Of a stretch of DNA of 32,833 bases, positions 16,408 through 25,138 are shown piece by piece. This stretch comes from a virus. Position numbers and translations under genes: made by a program. The notes beneath the pieces were generated by a model that was given only the letters and a program-made list of their open reading frames with translations, had not been told where the DNA came from and did not search any database. The DNA lies in the IMG/VR virus record IMGVR_UViG_3300021956_000050, positions 1 to 32,833 of that record; one strand, 5' to 3'. Each line of letters opens with the position of its first letter. Position 1 is the first letter of the stretch.

Positions 16408-19400
16408 ATGGCATTAACTAGACCAAAACTTACCCAATTTGTTACAACAGTAGCGTCCCTGAGCGATCCTATTACTGTTTTAAAAGCTGGTACAGCACAG
16501 GCCAACATAGACATTGGCTTTTTAATGAATCGTGCCAACGGGCTAGTTAGTAACGTGGCTCTATATTGGAATGAGCAAGGCAACACATTTGTAACGGCGT
16601 TTACTGCCAATACAGGGTTAACAGATACTAACGTTACTGCCACTAGTTATGCAAACGTAACAACTGGGCACCATCTTCCTGGAGCAAACGTTACCTACAA
16701 CTTAGGTAGCTCAACTCAGCGTTGGAAAGATTTATGGTTGTCGGGCACTACCATTTACTTAGGTGGCGGCACAATTACTGCACCCACTGGCGCAGTTACT
16801 ATTACCAACGACGCCGGCGGTAGTTTTAGCGTTACTGGCTCGGTGTCTGGCCAAGCATCAGGAACATTTGGAAACTTAATAGCCAACAGTGGTGCCATTT
16901 CCACATCAACCACTACTGGAGCCCTGCAGGTAATAGGCGGCGCAGGTATTACAGGTAATTTAAACATTGGTGGTAATTTAACAGTAACTGGCAACTTGGC
17001 AATTATAGGCAACATCACGTCTGTTAACTATGAAACAGTAACCAACACAGAATATGTTTCTTCATTAATTGCTACAACAGTTAATGCGGCCACAATTGGT
17101 AATGCCAGTGCTACTTTTAGTGGTGCAAGTGCTACACTGACCGGAACAGTTATTGCCAGTACTGTAAATGCGGCAACCATTGGTAATACCGGTGCCACAT
17201 TAACTGGTACACTACAAACCGCGGCACAAACAAACATCACGTCGGTTGGTACGTTAACATCATTGGCAGTAGGTGCTGTAACTAGTTCTGGTACTATTAT
17301 TGCCAGCACACTAAATGCGGCCACTATTGGTAACACGGGAGCCACACTAACTGGTACACTACAAACAGCAAGTCAACCGAATATCACAGGGGTTGGCACA
17401 ATTACATCTGGAACTTGGTCCAGCAGTTTTGGTGCAGTCAGCGGCGCTAACTTAACAAACTTGACCGCGGCCAACTTACTAGGTACAGCACCCACTGCTA
17501 ATGTTAGTTTGTATGATTCAGTAACAGCACTAACCACAAACCAAACATTCTACCCACAATTTAGTAATATTGCTACAACTGGTAACACCATCATGGGTGT
17601 ATCGCCAAGTCTCGCATTTAACCCTAGCACTGGTACATTAAATGCCACGACTGTAGTTGCTAGTACTGTAAATGCGGCCACTATCGGTAATGCCAGTGCT
17701 ACCATTAGTGGCGCTAGTGCTACATTGACTGGAACAGTTATTGCCAGTACTGTAAACGCGGCCACTATTGGTAACACGGGAGCCTTGCTAACTGGCACGT
17801 TACAAACAGCAAGCCAACCTAACATTACTGGTGTTGGCACTATCACATCCGGAACTTGGTCTAGTAGTTTTGGTGCTGTTAGTGGTGCCAACTTGACAAA
17901 CTTAACTGCGGCCAATTTGTTGGGCACAGCACCTACTGCTAACGTTAGCTTGTATGATACAGTAACAGCACTAACAACAAACCAAACGTTCTACCCGCAG
18001 TTCAGTAATATTGCTACGACTGGTAACACCATAATGGGTGTGTCACCAAGTCTCGCATTTAATCCAGGTGCTGGGTCGGGTACATTGAACGTTGGTACGT
18101 TAGTGACTGGAACAGTAAATGCGGCCACAATTGGTAACTCAGGAGCAACATTAACTGGAACGGTAAGCACAGCCAGCCAACCTAGCATAACCACACTAGC
18201 TGGCTTAACTAGTTTTGGTACCGCTGGTGTAACAACTACAGCACAAGGTAATTTGACCATTGCTGGTAACCTAACAGTAAACGGCAACAGCGTTAGCATT
18301 GGCGCCAGTACGTTAAGTATTACCGATCCGATTATCAATTTAAACACACCTAGTGATTTGACACCATTGTCGTCACCAACCACATCTGACATTGGATTAA
18401 AGTTTCACTATTACGATAGTGCGGACTCGGCCGCATTCCTGGGTAGAGAAAATTCAAGCAGTACACTAGTTTGGTACAGCAGAGGTACTGACACAGCCAA
18501 TGTGTTTACTGGCACGGTATTGGGTAACGTAAAAATTGGCTCCATGTTAATTGCCAATACTACAACAAGCACTACCACAACAACTGGTGCGCTACAAGTA
18601 GCAGGTGGTGCAGGCATTGCTGGTAATGTTATCAGCGGTGGCTATGGACAGTTTGGAGGTTTGTTCAACGAAAACTCAACTACCGTTGGGGTGTATGCTG
18701 GATACTTGAACTCTAGTCCTCGTATAGGCTTCTTTAACGGTACAGCCGCACAAAACTGGCAAATAGACAACAATAGCGGCACCTTCAGATGGTATACACC
18801 CGGTGTTACTAGAATGCAGTTGGATGCGACTGGTAACTTAACGGTATACGGAAATGTAATACAATCTAGCCCGCATATAATAACTTCAAACATTGCTCTC
18901 CCAGCGTTGCAAGTTATAGGTACAGCCACAAAAGGTGGCGCAGGTTATCACGACTTCTTGAGCGTAACTAACCAAGGTGGTGGCACCAACCCTAACAAAT
19001 ATTTCCGACTTGACAGCGCGGGTACACTACAAATTATTGATAGTGCGTATTCTAGCAATATTTTTAACTTAACCAACGCTGGTAACTTAACCATACCTGG
19101 TGCGGTAACAGTTAATGCACTATATACCACCACTGGTTTATTCTGGGCAGGTAACAACAACGTAATCAGCACAGGTGGTGGTGGATCAGCACCGGCTGGA
19201 ACAACCGGCCAAGTACAGTACAATAACGGTGGCACACTAGGAGCTTCGGGGCTATATTACTATAGTGCAAACTCAGCTATTTTAGCCACCGGAGCAACAG
19301 CCAGTACGTCAGAAACTACAGGACAGTTGCAGGTACTTGGTGGTCTTGGGGTAACTGGCAACGTTTGGGCCGGACAAGTTTATTCTACCAATAACGGAAA

Positions 19401-20775
19401 CGGAACCAACTATCGTATAGGTGATGATGCATGGCTTGGCGATATTAACGTAGCAAACACCACCAGATTAATGGGTGCTCAAGATGGCACACAAGGCTAT
19501 CTTGTGTTTGGCAATTCAAACGGTACCAACTACATTGGTAGAAGCGGAACTAATCCAATTACTGTAACAGGCGCTTTTGCCACCACCGGCAACACCGATG
19601 TACAAAGCACACTATACGGTCGTGGTGTTTACGATAACGGTAGCCGTGTAATCAGTAGTGTAACAGTTTCTGCCGGTACAGGTATGAGTGGCGGTGGTAC
19701 TATCACTGGTGCCAGTGGTACGGTTACATTAACTAACGCAGGCGTAACTGGTTTAAGTTCTAGTGGTACTGGTAACTTAACTGTATCGGCTTCTACAGGA
19801 TCAATAACGGTCAGCTTGCCAGCTACAGGTCCTGGCGCAGTGACAACAGGTAGCAGTACAGCCATACCGGTTATTACAACCGACGCTTATGGCCGTATTG
19901 CTTCTATCAGCACCAGCTCGGTAAGCACCACAATAAGTTTAGCGGGCACTAGTGGTACTGGTAGTGTCAGCGGTGGTGGCACATTAACTTTTGCCAGTTC
20001 AAACGGTATCACGGCTACAGCCAGTGGTAGCACAATTACTATTAGTTCACCACAAGATTTACAAACAACAGCCAGCCCAACATTTGCCAACTTGACTGTT
20101 GCTAACATTATTATCAACACTGGCGGTAAACGTAACAACAGAAACATAGTTACAAACTACACTGGTAATACAGCACCGTCGGCACCGGTGATGGGCGATG
20201 AATGGTTCCGTGCCAACACTGGCGTATTGTACAAATATACTTTTGATAATATTACAAACACCAACAACTGGGTTGACATCAGTAGTGCGTTGTATAATGC
20301 ATCAACTAGTGCCACAGCCAGCACACTAGCCCTGCGTGACAGCAGTGGTAACTTAACTGCCAACTGGTTCCTGGGAAGATCAACATCAGCTAGTTACGCT
20401 GACTTGGCAGAGATGTATACTGCTGATGATCAATACGGCCCAGCAACGGTTGTGATATTTGGTGGCTCAGCCGAAATCACTGTAACTACAGAATCGCATG
20501 ATCATCGTGTTGCCGGTGTTATTTCCACAAACCCTGCGTACTTGATGAACTCAGAATTAACCGGCGGACTGCCAGTGGCATTTACCGGACGTGTTCCTTG
20601 CATGGTTCGCGGACCAGTAACCAAAGGAGATTTATTGGTAACTAGTACAACACCCGGTGTGGCTCAGCGACTAGACAATCGACTATTTAAACCAGGATGC
20701 GTAATCGGCAAGAGCCTTGACAGTATTCAAAACAACGACATAGCTACAATTGAAGTAGCGGTAGGGAGATATTAA
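16408..20775 (+). CDS. Very long tail-fibre protein with Peptidase_G2-like C-terminal domain
   Basis: At 1455 residues this is the largest gene in the window. An N-terminal domain (about 1-115: RPKLTQFVTTVASLSDP, VALYWNEQGNTFVTAF) is followed by TGALQVIGGAGITGN and repeated STVNAATIGN-GATLTGT units. A 108-residue block is duplicated at about 299-406 and 446-553 with only three amino-acid differences. The large HYYD...AAFLGR...NVFTGT module lies near 665-720 and is almost identical in protein to that in the 14544 product. Mixed shaft sequence follows to about 1330, then the SYADLAEMYTAD ... GRVPC ... GPVTKGDLL domain to the C-terminus. Its stop overlaps the next ATG by one base (TAATG). It is probably a long distal fibre. 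Confidence 0.75.
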   Translation: MALTRPKLTQFVTTVASLSDPITVLKAGTAQANIDIGFLMNRANGLVSNVALYWNEQGNTFVTAFTANTGLTDTNVTATSYANVTTGHHLPGANVTYNLGSSTQRWKDLWLSGTTIYLGGGTITAPTGAVTITNDAGGSFSVTGSVSGQASGTFGNLIANSGAISTSTTTGALQVIGGAGITGNLNIGGNLTVTGNLAIIGNITSVNYETVTNTEYVSSLIATTVNAATIGNASATFSGASATLTGTVIASTVNAATIGNTGATLTGTLQTAAQTNITSVGTLTSLAVGAVTSSGTIIASTLNAATIGNTGATLTGTLQTASQPNITGVGTITSGTWSSSFGAVSGANLTNLTAANLLGTAPTANVSLYDSVTALTTNQTFYPQFSNIATTGNTIMGVSPSLAFNPSTGTLNATTVVASTVNAATIGNASATISGASATLTGTVIASTVNAATIGNTGALLTGTLQTASQPNITGVGTITSGTWSSSFGAVSGANLTNLTAANLLGTAPTANVSLYDTVTALTTNQTFYPQFSNIATTGNTIMGVSPSLAFNPGAGSGTLNVGTLVTGTVNAATIGNSGATLTGTVSTASQPSITTLAGLTSFGTAGVTTTAQGNLTIAGNLTVNGNSVSIGASTLSITDPIINLNTPSDLTPLSSPTTSDIGLKFHYYDSADSAAFLGRENSSSTLVWYSRGTDTANVFTGTVLGNVKIGSMLIANTTTSTTTTTGALQVAGGAGIAGNVISGGYGQFGGLFNENSTTVGVYAGYLNSSPRIGFFNGTAAQNWQIDNNSGTFRWYTPGVTRMQLDATGNLTVYGNVIQSSPHIITSNIALPALQVIGTATKGGAGYHDFLSVTNQGGGTNPNKYFRLDSAGTLQIIDSAYSSNIFNLTNAGNLTIPGAVTVNALYTTTGLFWAGNNNVISTGGGGSAPAGTTGQVQYNNGGTLGASGLYYYSANSAILATGATASTSETTGQLQVLGGLGVTGNVWAGQVYSTNNGNGTNYRIGDDAWLGDINVANTTRLMGAQDGTQGYLVFGNSNGTNYIGRSGTNPITVTGAFATTGNTDVQSTLYGRGVYDNGSRVISSVTVSAGTGMSGGGTITGASGTVTLTNAGVTGLSSSGTGNLTVSASTGSITVSLPATGPGAVTTGSSTAIPVITTDAYGRIASISTSSVSTTISLAGTSGTGSVSGGGTLTFASSNGITATASGSTITISSPQDLQTTASPTFANLTVANIIINTGGKRNNRNIVTNYTGNTAPSAPVMGDEWFRANTGVLYKYTFDNITNTNNWVDISSALYNASTSATASTLALRDSSGNLTANWFLGRSTSASYADLAEMYTADDQYGPATVVIFGGSAEITVTTESHDHRVAGVISTNPAYLMNSELTGGLPVAFTGRVPCMVRGPVTKGDLLVTSTTPGVAQRLDNRLFKPGCVIGKSLDSIQNNDIATIEVAVGRY
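17302..18066 (+). repeat. Recoded 108-codon duplication inside a fibre gene
   Basis: Copies at 17302-17625 and 17743-18066 are offset by 441 bases. In my hand codon alignment 46 of 108 codons differ, 43 of them silently and only 3 with an amino-acid change. The protein repeat is thus almost perfect while the DNA repeat is heavily broken up. Confidence 0.85.
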
Positions 20776-21914
20776 TGGCTTTTCCATCGAGTCCAACAGA
20801 CCAACAAACATATACAAACAACGGTGTAACTTACCTTTACAATGCCGGTATGGGGGTATGGGACGTACAAGGTGTGGTTTCATCGGCCAGCCCTGTTTCA
20901 AGTGTTGCAGGCCGTACAGGCGCAGTTACACTAACAGCAAGTGATGTGAGCTTAGGAAACGTTACAAACGAATCCAAAGCTACAATGTTTACTAATCCAG
21001 CACTTACCGGAACTGCTACAGCGGCAACTTTAACTGCAACTACACTAAACACAACTACATTGAGTGTCACAGGAACCGCTTCTATCAGCACATTAAGTGT
21101 CTCTGCAATAAACAATACACCAATTGGTAATAGTACTACCAACACAGGCGCATTCACCACATTAAGTGCCAGTGGTGGAGTAACTTTTACTTCCACAGCC
21201 AGTATTACAGGCCGATTAACCAAGAGTGTCAGCGGCGGCCTTGCATCAGGCGGTTCTGGGCGTTTTGTATTAGGCACCGGTAGTCAAGCAGACATACACA
21301 TTGCTTCTAGCGTAAACGGCACAAACAACACTACAACACAACAATACGGGTTAACATTTAGTCCAAGTGGCGGCAGTACACAAGCTGGTATTATTATTTC
21401 TGAAAACGGCAGTGACGGAACCGGCATTGGATTTTACACTACCAACAGTTATGCAACTGGCCCGCAATTAGGCTTTTACATAGACCCTTACGGAAACTCG
21501 TATCACCGTGGGGGACTTGGTCTTGGAACAACCGCGGCAACTACAGCCGGACAGCTATTATGTACCAACAGTATCACAGCATACTATTCTGATGAGCGAC
21601 TAAAAACCAAAATAAATACTATTGAAAACGCTCTTGACAAAATTGATCAGCTGACTGGATTCTTGTACGTTGAAAACGATTTAGCAAAGAGCCTGGGATT
21701 TAACAACACCAATCCTCAAGTAGCACTCGGCGCACAAGCAGTAAAACGTGTACAACCCGAAGCTGTTTCAATTGCTCCGTTTGACAGAGCCGACGATGGC
21801 TCTAGTAAATCGGGTGAAAACTATTTAACAGTAGACTACGAAAAATTAATTCCTCTACTAGTTGAAGGTATTAAGGAACTACGTAGAGAAATTAATCAAT
21901 TAAAAGGCAAGTGA
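20775..21914 (+). CDS. Tail fibre with Peptidase S74 intramolecular chaperone domain
   Basis: The protein has 379 residues. The N-terminus (FPSSPTDQQTYTNNGVTYLY) is followed by a VAGRTGAVTLTASDVSLGNV repeat, common in phage fibres, and an INNTPIGN...TGAFTTL repeat (about 112-130). From residue 271 the S74 domain begins with YSDERLKTKI, containing the Ser272-Asp273 and Lys277 pattern of self-cleaving fibre chaperones. It ends in an amphipathic coiled coil (about 355-379, KLIPLLVEGIKELRREI). The S74 domain would trimerise the fibre, then cut itself off before Ser272. The ATG overlaps the stop of the 1455-residue gene, so the two are translationally coupled and may form one fibre assembly. Confidence 0.88.
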   Translation: MAFPSSPTDQQTYTNNGVTYLYNAGMGVWDVQGVVSSASPVSSVAGRTGAVTLTASDVSLGNVTNESKATMFTNPALTGTATAATLTATTLNTTTLSVTGTASISTLSVSAINNTPIGNSTTNTGAFTTLSASGGVTFTSTASITGRLTKSVSGGLASGGSGRFVLGTGSQADIHIASSVNGTNNTTTQQYGLTFSPSGGSTQAGIIISENGSDGTGIGFYTTNSYATGPQLGFYIDPYGNSYHRGGLGLGTTAATTAGQLLCTNSITAYYSDERLKTKINTIENALDKIDQLTGFLYVENDLAKSLGFNNTNPQVALGAQAVKRVQPEAVSIAPFDRADDGSSKSGENYLTVDYEKLIPLLVEGIKELRREINQLKGK

Positions 21915-21915
21915 T

Positions 21916-23313
21916 ATGGCAGTAACATTAGGGTCACCACATCCCACTAACGGCCTTGTTTTGCATTTAGATGCAGGCAACCCAGCATCATATCCTGGTA
22001 CAGGACGCACATGGTATGATCTGTCGGGTCGCAACGACCATTTTGCTGTTAACCAAAGCGCATATAATAGTTCAGGCCCTAAGTATATGGACTTTAACGG
22101 AAGTTATGGATGCGCTAAAAAAATCAGCATCGACACAACAGTATACAATCAAGACTTTACGGCAATCGTTTGGACTCGCGTTAAAAACAGCACATCAGAA
22201 TGGCGTACACTATTCCGTGGATTGAGCACAGGTGGTGACCATCAGGTCATTATTGAATCGGGCGCCTGGCGCATGGGCATGTATGACAACGTATCGGGCA
22301 CAGGTTTTAACACAGCAGGCTTTAGTCAACAGAGTTTACCCGGGTATGCATCAGTTGGTGCTATGTCCTGGATGATGGGTATATGGCGTTGGAACAACGC
22401 CGGTACCAACTATCACAATTTCAGCTATAACGACACACCCGGTACCATACGTTACAGCATGACCAGTACCAACACCAGATTCAAAAGCGGTATTTGTTCT
22501 ATTGGGGCATATAACAATGGTTCGCAAAACAATGCCAACGACTCTAGTCAACCATGGGGAGATATCAGTGTAGTTTTATGCTATAATCGATATCTGTCAG
22601 ACGCAGAATGTTTGCAAGCATACAATGGATATGCATCAAGACACGGCTTGTCTCCTACCGTATCAAATTCATACACAGATGGCGGGATAATATACAGCGA
22701 TGGCACCGCTCAAACAGTAGCTCCGTCGACTGATCCGGGGCAGTTATTATCTATAACAACTTACACATCAGGCGCAACATATACTGCTCCTGCTGGATGT
22801 AAAAAAGTATTTGTGCGAGTGCAAGGCGGCGGCGGTGGAAGCGCAGGACACTTTGAGTCAGGTGGCGCAGGAGGCTATGCCGAACGATTAATTATACCAT
22901 TTGAAGCTGGCACGACTGCTGTAGTTACTATTGGCGGTGGCGGTGGTGGAGTGGGCTATTATGCAGGCGCCGGTGCAGGCGGAACCAGTAGCTTTGGTTC
23001 TTATTGCACCGCCACAGGCGGTTACGGTGCTAACAACAACTATAGTCACACTGGTGGCCATGGTGGATATGGTTATGGAGGCCAAGTTGGCATTCCGGGT
23101 GGCGGCGGACATGGACATGGTAACGGATGGGGCAGTTATGGCCCCCGTGGAATACCTAGCTTTTGGGGTGGAGGCTTTGGTACACGACACTCAGGTGGGG
23201 AACAAATTGGATCTGGCAGTCCTGGTGCAGGAGCCAGCTCGGGAACAACAGGCAATGGTGGGTCAGGTAAAACAGCCTATGGCGGCATGGTTGTAGTATA
23301 TGCGTATTCATAA
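21916..23313 (+). CDS. Adhesin: LamG-like domain fused to glycine-rich domain
   Basis: The protein has 465 residues. The N-terminal 240 residues look like a concanavalin/LamG-type beta-sandwich: LVLHLDAGNPASYPG, TWYDLSGRND, KYMDFNGS, FTAIVWTRV and a C-terminal CYNRYLSDAECLQAYNGY strand-helix. This fold often binds glycans. After a linker (SDGTAQTV) a glycine-rich domain from about 300 to the end carries runs of Gly with Ser, Ala, Tyr and His (GGAGGYAER, TGGYGANNNYSHTGGHGG). It resembles polyglycine-type tip adhesins such as Salmonella phage S16 gp38, by analogy only. The start is one base after the S74 fibre stop. It is the first of three paralogous glycine-rich genes and a likely receptor-binding protein. 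Confidence 0.7.
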   Translation: MAVTLGSPHPTNGLVLHLDAGNPASYPGTGRTWYDLSGRNDHFAVNQSAYNSSGPKYMDFNGSYGCAKKISIDTTVYNQDFTAIVWTRVKNSTSEWRTLFRGLSTGGDHQVIIESGAWRMGMYDNVSGTGFNTAGFSQQSLPGYASVGAMSWMMGIWRWNNAGTNYHNFSYNDTPGTIRYSMTSTNTRFKSGICSIGAYNNGSQNNANDSSQPWGDISVVLCYNRYLSDAECLQAYNGYASRHGLSPTVSNSYTDGGIIYSDGTAQTVAPSTDPGQLLSITTYTSGATYTAPAGCKKVFVRVQGGGGGSAGHFESGGAGGYAERLIIPFEAGTTAVVTIGGGGGGVGYYAGAGAGGTSSFGSYCTATGGYGANNNYSHTGGHGGYGYGGQVGIPGGGGHGHGNGWGSYGPRGIPSFWGGGFGTRHSGGEQIGSGSPGAGASSGTTGNGGSGKTAYGGMVVVYAYS

Positions 23314-23322
23314 GGAAACAAA

Positions 23323-23976
23323 ATGCCAATCACATTAGGATCATCAGGAATTACTTTTAGCAATGGTACTAGTCAGACCACTGTAATGCCTGCCGACAAA
23401 GGAAAACCTATTAGTGTTACTAGTTTTACGTCATCGGGTACGTATACTGTGCCTAGTGGCTGTACAACAATATTGGTTCAGTTGGTTGGTGGTGGTGGAG
23501 GAAGTGCAGGTTATAATGAATCGGGCGGTGCCGGCGGCTTTGCCGAGGGATATTATTCAGTAAGCGCAGGAGCCACATACTCTGTTACTATAGGTGGTGG
23601 TGGAGGAGGCGTTGGATATTATGCTGGCGCCGGCGATGGCGGTACCACCAGCTTTGGATCATTGATTTCTGCAACTGGCGGCTATGGTGCAAATAGAAAC
23701 TATAGCCATGGCGGCGGCCACGGTGGTTCTGGATCAAGCGGACAAATTAACTTACAAGGTGGCACTGGGTCCGGACATGGTAATAGTGCCAGCCACGGAC
23801 AACCGTCGGGTGGTGGCGCAAGTTTCTTTGGTGGCCCTGGTGGGCAATATCGCAGTACTACTCCCAGCAATTATAGTCCTGCATATGGGACCGGCGCAAC
23901 CGGCGGCAGAACCAACGACGGCGGATCAGGTACTACAGGTATGAGTGGTTGCTGTGTAGTTTTCGCATATACATAA
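23323..23976 (+). CDS. Glycine-rich tail-tip adhesin, paralogue 2
   Basis: The protein has 217 residues. A short N-terminal segment (LGSSGITFSNGTSQTT) and a strand region (ISVTSFTSSGTYTVPSGC) lead into a glycine-rich domain from about 57. This contains GGAGGFAEGYY, GVGYYAGAGDGGTTSFGS and ATGGYGANRNYSHGGGHGG, nearly the same as in both neighbours. The part after the NYSH-GGHGG motif (about 145-205) differs strongly between paralogues. It ends in a short hydrophobic strand (CCVVFAYT). The upstream stop codon is part of the ribosome site (TAAGGA). It is a probable receptor-recognition protein attached to a fibre tip; the receptor is unknown. Confidence 0.65.
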   Translation: MPITLGSSGITFSNGTSQTTVMPADKGKPISVTSFTSSGTYTVPSGCTTILVQLVGGGGGSAGYNESGGAGGFAEGYYSVSAGATYSVTIGGGGGGVGYYAGAGDGGTTSFGSLISATGGYGANRNYSHGGGHGGSGSSGQINLQGGTGSGHGNSASHGQPSGGGASFFGGPGGQYRSTTPSNYSPAYGTGATGGRTNDGGSGTTGMSGCCVVFAYT

Positions 23977-23985
23977 GGATAAGAT

Positions 23986-24699
23986 ATGGCAGTAACATTG
24001 GGTTCAAGCGGAATTACATTTAGTGATAGTACATCACAAACTTCTGCTGGAAAAGCAGACCGTGCCAGTGGAGACATAATTGATGTACAGTCATTTGGCG
24101 CCAGCGGCACATGGGTTAATCCTGGTGCAACAATGGTGCATGTTAAATTAATTGGTGGTGGCGGTGGCGGATCTGGATATTGCGAAAGCGGTGGTGCCGG
24201 TGGCTACGCTGAAGGATTCTATGACGTATCTACAGTTGGTACAGTATCAGTAACTGTGGGTGGCGGTGGTAATTATGCTGTATACTATGCGGCCGCTGGT
24301 AACGGCGGAACAACCAGCTTTGGTGGATACCTAAGTGCCAGTGGCGGTTATGGAGCCAATCAAAACTACAGTCACAGTGGTGGCCATGGTGGCAATAGTT
24401 TTGGCGGCGCAGGTTTTAGTGTTCAAGGCGGCGCTGGTTGTGGTCATATCAATAGCGTGGGGAGTTGCCCAGCCAGTGTGCTAGGCAGTTCGGGTTATTT
24501 TGGCGGTGGCGCGGCACATGCACGAAATCACAATAATCTAGGATGGACCACTGGAGCGGCACACGAAATTTTTTCTGGAGCACCCGGATCAGGAGGCCCC
24601 GGTAACATTACCGATTGGGGTGCAAGTTTCACAAACCGCGGACATTCGGCTGGTGGATACGGCACCGGTGGGTATGTTATTATTTACAGTTATAGATAA
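23986..24699 (+). CDS. Glycine-rich tail-tip adhesin, paralogue 3
   Basis: The protein has 237 residues with the same plan as the gene before it. It has an LGSSGITFSDSTSQTS start, a beta region (VQSFGASGTWVNPGAT), then a glycine-rich domain with GGAGGYAEGFYDV, AAAGNGGTTSFGGY and SGGYGANQNYSHSGGHGG. The distal part (about 145-225) is longer than in paralogue 2, with several His, Cys and Asn residues, and unlike the other two copies. The C-terminus is an aromatic strand (YVIIYSYR). A TAAGGA ribosome site overlaps the upstream stop. As with its paralogues, host-receptor binding is inferred from composition and tail-fibre context, not demonstrated. Confidence 0.65.
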   Translation: MAVTLGSSGITFSDSTSQTSAGKADRASGDIIDVQSFGASGTWVNPGATMVHVKLIGGGGGGSGYCESGGAGGYAEGFYDVSTVGTVSVTVGGGGNYAVYYAAAGNGGTTSFGGYLSASGGYGANQNYSHSGGHGGNSFGGAGFSVQGGAGCGHINSVGSCPASVLGSSGYFGGGAAHARNHNNLGWTTGAAHEIFSGAPGSGGPGNITDWGASFTNRGHSAGGYGTGGYVIIYSYR

Positions 24700-24710
24700 G
24701 GAAATTCAAA

Positions 24711-25124
24711 ATGTCATTAAGAGGATTAGTACACCCAGCAGAATCAGGTCGTATTTGCGACATAGTCGAAGCTGGCAATGAGTTTGAAGTACACGAAGAT
24801 TTTATATGGGTAGATTTGCCAGACGGTACAACCACCGCTGACACTTACGATCAGGAAACTGGTGTAGTAACCAAATTTGATATTACAAAACTTCCAGGAT
24901 ACGCCGAGAGTGCTTACCGAGTGGCCCGTGTGATTGCCTATACCGAAATTGGTAATCAGTTGGATATGCTTTATAAAGAGCTCCAGGCCACAGGAACGAT
25001 AAGTAATACGGGGCCTTGGGCAACACACGTTACTAACGTCAAAGCTGAAATTCCAAAAGACAACCCACAAGCAGTTCACGAATGGAATTTAGCATACGCG
25101 GCTAGAATGCAAGGCAACGTTTAA
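24711..25124 (+). CDS. Probable tail-fibre assembly / accessory protein
   Basis: This 137-residue, soluble, mixed alpha/beta protein differs from the low-complexity genes before it. The C-terminal half carries AYRVARVIAYTEIGNQLDML followed by YKE (about 68-90), then GPWATHVTNVKAEIPKDNP (about 101-119). I recall this 'EIGDQLDMLY...W...V...PKDNP' pattern from small proteins beside fibre genes in cyanophage-type genomes and fibre-assembly-like families. No signal peptide or membrane segment is seen. It follows the adhesins by 11 bases with a TAAGGA ribosome site at the previous stop, so it is probably co-expressed with them. A chaperone role is inferred from position only. Confidence 0.5.
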   Translation: MSLRGLVHPAESGRICDIVEAGNEFEVHEDFIWVDLPDGTTTADTYDQETGVVTKFDITKLPGYAESAYRVARVIAYTEIGNQLDMLYKELQATGTISNTGPWATHVTNVKAEIPKDNPQAVHEWNLAYAARMQGNV

Positions 25125-25138
25125 TTAACGGACTTACT

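Noticed and set aside
8439-20363. Many long minus-strand open frames opposite the fibre genes, rich in Val, Pro, Ala and Leu
   Set aside because: They mirror the repetitive Thr/Gly/Asn-rich coding strand, have no consistent ribosome sites and overlap genes with clear protein modules. They are shadows.
21916-24699. Diversity-generating retroelement acting on the adhesins
   Set aside because: No reverse transcriptase and no adenine-mutated template repeat were seen in the window; variability looks like ordinary divergence between paralogues.
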